Source of the DNA: Chrysoporthe austroafricana
Taxonomy: Eukaryota > Ascomycota > Sordariomycetes > Diaporthales > Cryphonectriaceae
Reading direction: 5' to 3'
DNA: 64,000 nucleotides
NCBI GenBank assembly: GCA_001051155.2
Contig: JYIP02000004.1
Location: forward strand, 4,024,383-4,088,382
In this document: positions 36,110-47,346 of the stretch, one piece after another
Layout: the number at the start of each line of letters is the position of its first letter
Numbering within the stretch: the stretch's first letter is position 1
Position numbers and translations under genes: made by a program
Notes under the pieces: generated by a model
Told to the model about the DNA's origin: nothing
What the model saw: only the letters and a program-made list of their open reading frames with translations
Database searches by the model: none

Positions 36110-37497
36110 TCAGAGCCCGAGCATCCAAGCCGCACCCGCAAACGAAGCCCCCATCAGCACCCAGCTCGTCCCCTTTACCCTCAGCCCCTGGGCCGCCGCG
36201 CCCTTGATCCCACTGTCCGCCGACACCGTCTGGTTAGCCGTCATGTTCTTCTGCCCCGAGAAGAACCACCCGGCGGCGGAGCTGTTCGTGGCGGTGACGT
36301 CGGGTATGTCGCACACGGCGCCCGCCGCGCCCGGGTCGGTACACCGCACCTCGAAGTCCCGCTGCCTGCTCTCATCGCTGCTGTTGAAGTACGCCTTGAT
36401 GTAGCCGATCTCCAGCACCGCGTCGGTCGCCGGCGGCCCGCCCGACCACTCCGCGTTCCCGTTGCTCCACTGGCTGACGGCCAGGTGGCCCGCGTGCGTG
36501 GGCACCCCCGACGGGTCGTCCATCTCGGTGAGCACGGCGCCGTCCGCGTAGAACAGGACGCGGCCGGCCACCCAGTCGATGCGGTACTCGTGGAAGTCGG
36601 CCCGCGGGTCGAAGGGGAGATAGATGACCTGGTACGTGTCGGTGTGCGCGGCGTCGTAGCCCGCCTTTGCCGAAGCGTCGGACTGCAGGACGAGGTTGAC
36701 CGGGTAGCTGGCGTTGGAGGTCTGGAATTCTTTGGAGAGGAATTCCATGTCGATCTCTTGCGTGTTGTTGTAATACTGCGGGAGCTGTTAGCATGGCTTG
36801 CCCGCAAGGACCAGCTACTGCCGTAAAAAGGGAGAAAAGGAACGAAGGGCAGCGCTGCCTCGGGCTCTGCCGAACATGCCATTATGCCAGCGTGCCCGAG
36901 AAACAGACATTCAGGAGACAGTCTGGCTGCATTCGCATGTCGGGCCATCTTGTCTTCGCCGTACTGTTCCTCCCGAGACTCCACGGGTGCCTAACTCACC
37001 CAAAAGAAGGCCGACACAGTCCCCGACACCCCGGTAAGCTTCATGCTGCTCCTGAACGTCCCGTAGAACACATCCAGCCGCGCGCTGTCAACCTCGCCCC
37101 CCTCAACATCCCCGTCCGTCTCCGACCCGCCCACGACCGTGATCTGCAAGCCGTCGCCCTTGGACGACACCACGTTGTTGACGTTCATCATCTCGCCGTA
37201 CGCGCCGCGCGCCACGGTGGCGTCCTCGCTCCAGTTCTGGCGGACCCAGTCGGTGTTCTTGGCTATGTCGCTGATGTTCACGAAGTTGGTCTCGATCAGG
37301 TCGGTCACGACATACTGCCTCGTCGAGTTGGTGCTGTTGGTCGGCAGCGTCGTGAAGCGGTAGCCGCACTCGCAGTCGGCGCGCGCCCCACACGCGGCGG
37401 CGAGTAGGAGAGTGAATAATGTTGTCGACCTTGAGAGGAGGCTGCTCGCCGTTCTCCTCTCGGCCGTCATCGTTGGGCTGGAGAGGCGGCGCGTCAT
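36110..37497 (-). CDS. GH16 glycosidase/transglycosylase, secreted and probably GPI-anchored
   Basis: Two exons give 387 aa: 37497-37000 and 36775-36110. The 224-bp intron is long for this genome and has a GTGAGT donor and a GCTAAC branch site. The GH16 catalytic motif is EIDMEF (ExDxE, nucleophile and acid/base Glu), just after the splice junction (FFW/YYNNTQEIDMEF). Other family parts are GTVSAFFW, FHEYRIDW, VLFYADG and AVSQWSNGNAEWSGGPP. The N-terminus is a signal peptide (TTLFTLLLAAACGARA) followed by a short Cys pair (CECGY). The C-terminus has a Ser/Asn-rich linker and a hydrophobic end (WVLMGASFAGAAWMLGL) typical of GPI attachment. The family hydrolyses or re-links beta-glucans in the fungal wall. 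The exact subfamily is not resolved. A second possible start (37470) would also leave a signal peptide. Confidence 0.88.
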
Positions 37498-39268
37498 GGC
37501 GCTCTCGAGATGGTAGGCGTAGGTCGGATTCTGTTGTGGATTCTGGCAGCAGGCGCCCGGGGGTCCAGCGCAGATGTTTGAGTAGACGCCGTCGCAACGA
37601 GGGGTCGCAAACTTTGAGCGATAGCACAAGCCAGCGCAAAAGTATCACGCGACACAACAACGGCTGTGCAGGGGAGCGTTCAAAGAAACGAGTAGATGTC
37701 AGCGGTTAAGCGACGGTGAATGATTCACAATCCCACCGGTAACACGGATCCAAGTGACAAAGGCCGCAGAAACAGAGATTTATGGCTGGCGGTTTTATGC
37801 AGATGAACTCCTCCCTCGTATCCATCTCGTCATTTTGGTTGGCTAGAGAGAGAGACATGGCTCGAAAACCTGGCCGAGGAACCGTGACATCCTGCAAGGG
37901 CAAGACAATGTATACGCGGGGGCCCAGGACGCGGGTCGGCGGCAATGGCAAAAGCAAGCAGAAAACCCTGGGCGGAATGCCGATCTAGGGTAATGCAGGA
38001 ACCCGCATGTCGATTTCTATCGAGTTACACAAGGCACTTCCCCGGCGTGAGTCCGATTTCGAAAATGATCATCGCAAATGCGGGAGGGCGACGGCGCGAT
38101 GGACGACGTGCAGACAGGTCGACCGGCGGTCAGTGGCTGGCACGATCCCCTCTCTCTCCAACCGTGCACAGGATCACCTTCCGAGCCTGGTAATATATCG
38201 GCGGCATCCCTGTCCTTGTACGAGGAGCGCCGGCGGGCATCGATGCACGCCTGAAGCATATGTGCGATAAGCATAAAAACAGCTCGATGCGCCCACACCT
38301 TCGTGTCCACGGAGTGAAGTATGGCCCTAGAGCAGATTGCGGTCGCTCGTCCACCAGCATGTGGACTGCCATGCCTGCCTCAGGGCTACGCCGCACTCAG
38401 GGTGGCCAGAAGATCATCAACCGGGCCGGATAACTCGATGTGAGCTTGTTACGTTTGACGCACATGTCACCGATAGAACGTTGCCCTAGGCGTATGGAGA
38501 GAAGAGAGACGTTACTAGAACGCTAGACTGAGAAAATGCTCCTGTACACCTCGAGATTCCAATTCTCAAAATATCAACCGTCATTAGAAAACAACTTCGT
38601 CGCGAACCTCGTTATTGCATTAATTCTGGCCCCGACTCAAAACCGTCCCTACTGCCCTCCCGCATGTCCATATTTCCACGTCTAGTACACCACAACAACT
38701 GGAATAGGAAAGAAATCAGGAGCTCAGAAACAAAGACAGCGCATAAGTATCGAACAAGGTATCAGAGGAGTAAAGAAAAAGAGGGAAAAAAAGAGGAAAA
38801 AACAACGGACAAGAGACAACAACAGAAACAAGAGGCAAAACACGAAGGATTAAAGTAACCGGTAGGGTCGCCGTAGCGAAAAGGACAAGGAGAAGAAAAG
38901 TCCTAATCCTCCATTGGGGCCAGCCAACGATCCATCCGTGTTGCAGATATTAGGTTGCCCGCCAGAAGCATGCTTCAGCCCTCTCAACCTCGACCTTCCG
39001 AACCATTCGAAAGGACCAAAAAACAGCCTGACCGACCGGGCTTTTGCCAAACCTGCCCCATCCCTGATTATTGCCAGTGACCCTTCGTGAGCGTATAGAC
39101 GAAAATGCAGAAAACAAAATCGGAAAAATTAAGAATAAGAACCTTTCGCCCCCACGCCAGACTATGAAATCAAGCAGAAGACATGAGGGAGTATGCCTAG
39201 GAAAGTCGCCCCATCCCACAGAGAAGGAAAAAAACGAGAAGAACGAGCGTCCAAGATCATCGTGAGAG
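37498..39268. other. Intergenic region upstream of GH16, downstream of the C2H2 factor
   Basis: About 1.8 kb. The first part is the GH16 promoter. The part next to 39269 is A-rich on the plus strand (38700-38860, 39100-39240), as expected for the T-rich 3' end of the minus-strand transcription factor gene. No further gene was seen. Confidence 0.5.
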
Positions 39269-41900
39269 TCAATATACGCTGTCTGCGTCAGCACCCTGCG
39301 AGGTCATGGACGGCGTCGAAACATTGGACGACATCTCAATGTCATCGACGTAACCGCAGAGGGCCTGAGCATGAAGACGGAAGGATTCGCCCATCAGTCG
39401 GGTCATTCTAAGATCCAGTTAGCGCCATGCATGCAAATTGGTGTAGTAGGATTCAAGCACTCACCCCCAGACGACAACCTCGTCTAGCATGGAACCCCAC
39501 AGGCGAGCCACGATCGAGCCCAGTTGGGAAATGTACTGTTGGTCCAGATCCTTCTCGAACAGCTTCCGAATCTTGTTGTACATGTCCATCTCTTCCTCGG
39601 TAGCCGGCTCTTCGTCATGTTCCAGACGGTAGAGCCAAAGGCTGAGAATGATCATGAGATCCATGCCGCAGAGAGGGTGCTCAATGCTCCAGTTGGTGGG
39701 AGAAGTGCGGGCAACCCAACGGACACCCTGGACCACCGCAGTCTCAATGCAGTTATAGCACTCTTGGATGACCTTGATCATCTCGGAAGAGCGCTTGACC
39801 CGGTCCCGCGCGCCTGACATCGCCGCAGCGACTTCGTACGAATCATGGTAACGAAGAGCTTCCTGGACGGTCTTGAGGTCGACTTCAAGTCGAGCTCGGG
39901 CGCTGCGGAACATGGCCGTAGCATTGAAGATCAGTGGGTGGCCCTTGTGCGGCGAGATGATGGGCACAGTAGCACTCTCAGGCTCGCAGAGATCGAGAGA
40001 TTTCTCCCACGTCTCGAGAGCAAGCCTGAGCTTGTACTCAGTGACTACATCCTGTAGAGCCTCTGGGCTGCGCTTGTGGTACCAAACTTCAAGGAAGAGC
40101 GCGTTGATCATCACACGGGTCGCAAAGGCACTGTACTTGAGCATCTCGCCCTGGAACAGCTTCTCATGCGCTTCCATGAACGTCATACCTGCCGAAGCCC
40201 CTAGTTGTTCCTGCCAAGCCACTTCATCGGTCACCTTCATGTTCCAGAGAGCTTCCGTGGAGGGCAAGTGCAGATCCTCGAACTCGTTGAAACTGATAGC
40301 TGGTGTGTGGTTGAAGGACAACGTCAGAAGGCCAAAGAAGATATAGACTGCATAGTAAGTGCGCCTGCAGCCTTCATCCTCGACCCACTCGGCGCGGGTT
40401 GGCGAGCGACCCTCACGGCCTTCCTGCCTCAACTTCAGCTCGTAGCGGTTACCAGCAACCATGTTCGCCAAGAGACTCTTGATCGAACAGGCCCATTCCA
40501 GACCCTTCGGATCACCACTCCAGCTTGCGAAGATCATGTTCAGAAGAGAGCCCTGCATGGCCCACAGTGGACACTTGCGAGAGCTGAAGTTCTCCTTGTT
40601 CTGCAAGAACTGGTTGACCAGGATCTTGCTGCCGACGTGCAGCATATAAGCCTGCTCTTGGTCGAAGGCATAGAGCGCACCGATGGACAGTACGGTCAAG
40701 AGCAGAGCAGGTGAGACCTTGGTCGGCTCAAACGAGGCGGGGTGAAGGAACGGCAGATGATGATGGAACATGCCAAAGTAGGTCGAAAGGTACCGGTTGA
40801 GGCAGGCGAGGTGGGGCAAACGGAAACCGTCCGGGATGGCACGCTCGGCATCATTGCTGCGGATGTTCTCCAAGATGATGGTGCGTTCCTCATCGCTGTT
40901 CACTTGAGGCGGCTTGAACCCAGCCGACGTGTGATGAGCTTCGCCGTGGCTGTGAGGGCTCTGCGAGGTAGGCGTGCCAGCAGTAGAAGTCTGGATGGAG
41001 TTGACGAGCGTCTGTGAGATCATAGACTCGGGACCGTTGCCCTGTCGGGAGTACATAGGGCTGGACTGCTGCTGCATAGCGTTGGAACTGGCGAGCGAGT
41101 GCTGAGAAGCAAACGATCCGTGGGCCGAAGCCAGTGAGGGGTTCTTGTGGTCGCCGTGGAACACCTCCCACTGAGTGGGGAGGCCTATCGCGCCGTTCGG
41201 ATACGTCACGGTAGGGGGTTCCATGATGGCGTCGCCGTTCTGGGTAAACGGGACGACCTGACCAGCCTCGAAGGGCCCGTTGGTGTTCTGCATAACAGCA
41301 GTGGCCTTGTGATGAAGATCGGCGACAAGCATGGCCGCAGTCTCGACATCGAAGCCGCTGTCTGCACCACCGCCCATATGCTCCAGGGCAGAGTCATCGA
41401 GTCCAAGCGCGGGCTTCGCGGCAGCGGCAACTGTCTTGGGCTTGGGACCACCACGACGCTTGCCATCGCTGTGAAGAGGGATGCCTCCGTCCTTGGCGTG
41501 GACGGTTCGATCATGCCTCAGGAGCAAGTCGCGACGGACGAACGTGCTCCTGCACTTCATGCACTTGAACGGACGCTCCTTGGTGTCTGTATATGGTCAA
41601 GGTCAGCAAATGGCCATACGCGAAAATTTTGCTACCGCGGCTTGTGTAACGCAGAATCCTGCAGCAACCCCGAGATGGTGCTCTCGATGGGTTGCGCCCT
41701 GCAAACGGCCGACGTCTAGGAATCGGAGGAGTGCACCTACGAGAACGCTCATGTCTGCTTCTGTGCTCGCTCCTGCTGAAGGCACGGGAGCAGTACTGGC
41801 ACTTGTACTTCCTCTCTGGTGCGAGTGAGGTCTTTCGCGAGGCCGGCGTTGGAGACGCGGTGGCGGGCACGGGCACAGCGGAGACGGCCGCGCCAGGCAT
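39269..41900 (-). CDS. C2H2 zinc-finger / Fungal_trans transcription factor
   Basis: Three exons give 806 aa: 41900-41741, 41586-39465, 39407-39269 (introns 154 and 57 bp). Two C2H2 fingers are split by the first intron. Finger 1 has Cys34, Cys37, His50 and His54 (HERSH at the junction). Finger 2 has Cys62, Cys65, His78 and His83 (KCMKCRSTF...RHDRTVH), linked by TKERPF. A basic KRRGGPKPK patch follows. A long Gln/Ser-rich linker leads into the Fungal_trans-type helical domain (about residue 320 on: YLSTYFGMFHHHLPFLHPASF). Such proteins are nuclear regulators, often of metabolism or development. The last small exon keeps the frame from VVWG into MTRLMGESFRLHAQALC and ends in DADSVY. The upstream open frame lacks an ATG, so 41900 (AAGATGC) is the natural start. 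No named ortholog is claimed. Confidence 0.9.
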
Positions 41901-44900
41901 CTTGCAAGACGGTCTGTCGCGTTGGGGTTGAGGTCGAACGAGACTTGCGAAACAGGAACGGGGTTCCAGCAACGGCAGGACGGACGACGACGACGCAGTG
42001 GATTGACGGCGACGGTTGGCAACGACGGTCGGCACTCGGAAACTCTGGTTGACACCCTCACAGAACGATAATTAAAATCGCCTGACTCCTCGCTCGCACG
42101 CGCTCCCGTGGGATTTAAAGTGTGTCGACTTGACTCTGAGGGGCGATGGTGTTCATTTGGGTCGATATACGGGTCATGGACGAGACCTGTTCCTGGGGGG
42201 AAGGGGATAAGATGGCTGCGAGGGCCAAATCAATGTACTGGAAGTGAAGGGGAAGCCCTGCTCTGGGACAAGACGTATCGTCGACTCAAGTCGATGTCAG
42301 GCCGTGCGGGTTGTTGGAAGCTGATCGCAATGATGCGGAGTTGATGAACGGGAGGAGGAGAGGAGGGGTTGGATTCTCGCGCGGCGGGAGTCGCAGAGAA
42401 AAGGGAGGGCCGAAATTTGGGTGGCCCTTGTCTTCTTGGAGGGGCGAGGGGGGTTTGTGGGAGGGGGAGAGGTGGCCCCAAAGGTGCCTAGCGCACATTG
42501 ACAGTGAAATTGCCCTTGGGACTGTGCTGTAGAGGCTACCTGCAAGCCCGCGTCACCCCCTCCCTAGCCGCGGTAGCTGGGACACACCCATCCCACCTGC
42601 AGAAGAAAGTGGGGTCGTCTCTTCCAAGCTCCGGAGGGGTGGACGGGCCTAAACTTCACTAGACCCACAAGGATGCCACCGTTGTACTATACCACAGAGT
42701 ATGGTACGGGAGCATGCTGCGCAGAGAGGTTCGAGGTTCAGGCGTTCTTACATGCATGTGGTAGCACTGCGCGGACACCACACGACGAGTGCCTCCCTCC
42801 CCTCTCTGGTGTACAGCGGTCCACCTCGTCTGATTCAGCGTTTGGGCAGGAGGGGCTGACCGGGCGCGGTCCACGCTGGACCGCCTCCCACCAGATATCT
42901 ATTTGAGGCCAAGAGGGCCGAGACTCTCATGCCCCCGGGCCCCCCCAGCATGAACCGCGCCAGCACTGCCTGCCAGGTACCATAGGGTGAGCGAAACCGT
43001 AGGGAGTGCCGATGTACAGGTGGTCTGGTCGGAGCTGAGAGAGAGGGGGTGCTGGGTATGGCCCAACCTCCCAATTGCCCCACCCCCACGACGAGGATCT
43101 AGTCCAGTGTCCTTAAGGGCCTCTTCAGCAGCCCGAGAACACGAGACACGTCGGACGAGCACAGTGCAGGGAGCCTCCCTCCCGCCAGAGCCAGCTTCCC
43201 GTCTGACTGATGCCCTCCGCCTCCCGCCGGCGGAACTATGGGGCCACCCGAGGTCTGCACATCATCACCATGAGGCCGTCTCCCTGACGGCGCTCCTCGA
43301 GTCCAGGCTTTTGTCTTCCCTGGCCTTTGTCGCATCGCCTAGCCGGACGGGCTGGTCCTTGGTCTCTGCCTTCGATCGCCGCGAGGGGCTCTCATGTCCT
43401 CGCGGTACTGGACGATGCGCGGACCTGTTCCCTGCGGTGCGGGCACGACTGCATCCCGACTGTGGGATCTTGGGCCGACCAGCAGCACGGAAAAGTGGGA
43501 TCTCGACATGCAACAGTGCCTGTGTCTCCCCAGGGCGGTCAGTCCTTCTTCGGCCTCGACATGCTCAACCACTGGCCAGCCAGCGAGGGGCAGGTGTCCT
43601 CGTGATGACGGCATCGCGAAGAGGATGCGCTTGGGAGAGAGGGGCCACGTTGCGCCGGTGCAGGTGGAATGGCGGCCCAAGCATGTCCCGGTGGGCAGGG
43701 CAGTCACATCGCCCTCACATACCGGGCTTATCGAGCCCCAATCAGCCACGAGGGGTGGTGATGGATTCGGATGACAAAGGCTCCCTAATTAGCCACACTG
43801 GCCACGTCCTGGCACGGCAGTGCACGGCTCGGTCTCTCTCGCGTCTTCCAGAACAGCAGTCCAGGCGTCCCGAAATAGCGGCCTGCTGGGTAGCGCCACC
43901 CCAAGACACGCAAAGGGATGGCGGACCCGTCATCCACTACTGCCTGGCACGCCTGGCTGACCTGCATGCCCACCTGCAAGAGAGAGTCGCTACTGCAGTG
44001 CAGAGTGAGGCTGGTTCCGATGTGCATTCCAGGCCGCCCTGGGCCAATCATTGACGGCCTTCCTCATGTACCTCATGACTTCTGTCTTCATTGTTCGTGA
44101 GCTGTCACCCTCGGCACTGCTATGGTGCCGTCTTCCCAGTGAAACGAGCAGCAAGATCTTCAAGGATACGCCATCGCTGACGCTGGTGGCCCATGTTCCT
44201 ACAGACGGGCGGCGGCGGCAGAAACCAGAAGCATGCGGACGATGTCTGCCAGACATCGTCATGTGGGGCAGGCGACGTAAAGCACTATGAGGGGCTCCAG
44301 GCTCGCAATGGTCCTGGACACCGCCGTTGCGCCATCTGGAGACTTACCCCTCGGTCCCGGATCACTAAAGCGTCCAGCAGCCTACACGTGTGCATTTTGC
44401 CGTCCGCGGGGTCGACCGCGCTGGGGCATGGGCAGCTTTCACCGTCTGTCCGCCCGTCTGCTAGGAGCTTCTTGTTCTGGAGATGAGGGCGGATAGTGGA
44501 GCTCATCCTTCTGCATCACGAAAGAAACCCGGATCGCTCGCTTATGACCGACCCATGGACGGTCAGCGCCGCATGGGTGACAGTGAATCTATCACCCGCC
44601 CTCAAAAAATTTCTGCCTCCTGGTCCGCTGCAACAAATCACGGCTTCTGGAAGACCAGGCTCGTGCTTCCGCAACGGCCTCCTGCGCCGTCAGTGCCCTT
44701 GAATCCCTGCTGGTATTGGCCGATTTATCGATCGACGGAATTCCGATTGAGGCACGGCCGCGCTGTATAGGAAACGACGCCCGAGTCTCGTATCAGAGCA
44801 TAAGTGTCAATGAATCTCCTTCCCCTCTGGCGCCCACGACGTCCGCATTGACTTCCCGACGGCGTACATCTCCGTTCAGGCAGGCCACTGGAATCTTCAG

Positions 44901-46295
44901 CGCGCGTGCCCGAATTCCCCGGGAGGCCCGTCAAATTAAGGGCGGCTTTGACCCGCCAGGCCCGCTTCCTGGCAGGGCTGTCAGAAATGTGGACTCCGTC
45001 TCCATTTTTGTGATTGTGGGAACAAGCGACGCGGCATCTGTTGTGGGTTGCAAATTGCTCAGGCCCTTGATTTGCATCGCGCGACCGCTGTTTGGAGGGG
45101 TCGCGTGCTGTCTGGCTACAGGTGTCTGGGCGGTTGCAGCATCTCCCACCAGCATCAGGATGTGCCGCGGCCCTTAATCGCGCCAAGGACCTTACGAGTC
45201 TTTTACGCAGTGACAGGTACACAGAGACAGAGGGGCCGGGGAGGGGGAACCTCGGGAACGAGGTACGGAGGCGCTCTTCCCCGCGAGATCCTGTAGGCGT
45301 CTGTCACGAACGGATCTGAATCCTAGCAGGCTCTTGACAACCCTCGATTCCGTTCTGCGGAGACTCTTCCTTGGCTCCTCGCCAGTGGTGTGATGATCCG
45401 TTCTCGCGTCCCTTATTCTGTTGAAGCCTTGAGCGTCCAAATGAACGTCTTCTTGTGTATGGCTTGGCTTTCCAGCGTCACAAATGGGGATCCTTTCTGA
45501 ACATCATTGGACATCACGCATCCGGGACCACCGCCTGCTTCTAGACCTTCCAGGCCAGCGTTTCAGCAGTGCGCTCACGGGAACGCTCTGTAAAGGGGCA
45601 CATTCTGCATTATATGCCCCTCCATGCTGCGCCTTGCGACCGACTTTTCCGTGCTTTTGGTAACTTACGATAAAGGCGGTCTGCTTATCGGCGCGCCGTC
45701 AAGTGATGGCTCCAAGAGCGCGCCGAATGGCGGGGATTGCACAGTGCAACTTCGGACAGCTCAGCGAACAAGGCCTCGTGGGTGGGCCCGGGTTTCCCAG
45801 CGTCGCTGAGGCCCGCCCGAACGAACGACTGGGACCAGAGGGTCCGCGGCAGCACTTCCGGGATGCGACTAACCCACGTTCCGGGGACCATTCCCCGGTG
45901 CAGTTTGACACATGGCTGCTAAAAATTAACCCTGGTTTCCTCATTTCGACGTGCAGCGCACCAGCACGAGTCGTCCCTGCGCGCGCTTTCAAAACTGTTC
46001 GTGGGCCTAGACGCAGGACTGGGCGAGTCCTCCAGGGCACCTAGCGTAACAAGCGACCCAAGCATTCCCTCAGCATCATGATGTCAGAAATGAGAATGTT
46101 GTCCCCAGACTATCGGTCACTGGGACTCGAGTTCATCTCACGTGGTCGCCGGTCAACTGCTACGGTCACAGCGCTCCGGGCTCCGGGCTCCGAGGTGAAG
46201 GGCTCCCACAAGCCGTTCCCAGCCTGCAGCTCACCGGACAATCACAATAGCCCGGTGCCTGTGTCTCTCATTCTCAGCCTCTTTAATCTCAAGCT

Positions 46296-47346
46296 GTGGC
46301 CAATCTCGCAGAAACATATGCATGGCTCGACTATGGCTTTGCGTCATCACCAGTCGACATCAGCTCTGGGGTATTGAAGGCGTTTCACCACTTCAAAGCT
46401 TCAAGTAACGCCATTCCCTTGGATGGGTTCCGGACGGTGGTGCATCTCGGAAACAGGCATGGGTTGGAGCTGGATCCACCTGATCTCATGAACGCGGCGC
46501 CCGTCTCGGAGTGTGGGACGATTCTCAAACCCGAATCAAGGACGTCAGACCGATGAAGCTTGGTGAGTTCGCGAATCCGATCGCTTGGCCCAGCTTTTCC
46601 AGGAACTCCCCCGTGCTGCAACTCTTGTGGCGTTTGAATTTCAAGTTATCTGGAAAGGAGGATGACGGAAAGAGGCAATGGTTCGCCGCTGTCAACGTTT
46701 TCTTTATTCCACGGCAGTTCATCCTTCTAAGCGGTCAAGTGACCAGCAGAGACAGACCTGGATTCGAGGATATCACAGGTTCAGCCGAGAGGACAAACTT
46801 GAGAGTCAGTCGCTTGAAGACGGCTACGACCTTCATCGCCCAGCTCAGCTATGTCTCGGCGCCACAGGGGAAATTCTACAAGGAGCTGCGAGACGATCAT
46901 CCAGCTCAAGAAGTTCATTGGAAGTTTGACCTCTCGAACCTCGTACCACAGAGCTATGCGCCACTGGACAGTCGACCACGATGCTTGAGGAATGCGCACC
47001 CGCTACAAAGAGAGACTTGAGGAAGTGACCTCTAACGGAGATGGACACTGCCGACTGGCCGAGGTCTGTGTCAGGCAAGAATGAGCTATTGATGCGAGAG
47101 CCACAAGCCTCTCGAGCGAACGCTGCTCATAGGGGATGCCAACTACTCGATTCTGAACCCCTTCGCCGACCGGGTCTACGGCCCAGCAGGTGTAACACGT
47201 CACAGAGAGATGCTTCCCGCGTAACGCGGCCGATCGAGCGTCCGTTCACAGTCCAGTTTCGGGTGCCGCCACTGCACCGATCGCTACGGTACTACGTGAG
47301 GGCGCTGATCGGTATGTCCACCACGTCTTCTCCAACCACTGCGTGA
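46296..47346 (+). pseudogene. Possible decayed coding region (unidentified)
   Basis: Protein-like stretches occur one after another in different plus frames: 46296-46556 (no ATG, begins at a GTG, contains TYAWLDYGF and DGFRTVVHLGNRHG), 46511-47020 (contains QWFAAVNVFFIPRQFILLSG), then 46992-47080 (NGDGHCRLAEVC) and about 47128-47200 (GDANYSILNPFADRVYG), broken by in-frame stops. The NGDGHCR piece loosely recalls the Gly-Asp-Gly-x-Cys turn of OTU-type proteases, but that is weak. The family is unknown, and chance open frames cannot be excluded. Confidence 0.25.

Noticed and set aside
36241..36984. 247-codon frame overlapping the GH16 gene
   Set aside because: It is a shadow of the GH16 exon in another frame. 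The translation is Thr/Arg/Ser repeats, while the GH16 frame has catalytic motifs.
42987..44054. 355-codon plus-strand open frame
   Set aside because: It starts with GTG, has no recognised domain, has Arg/Ser/Pro-rich composition, and competes with open frames on the other strand.
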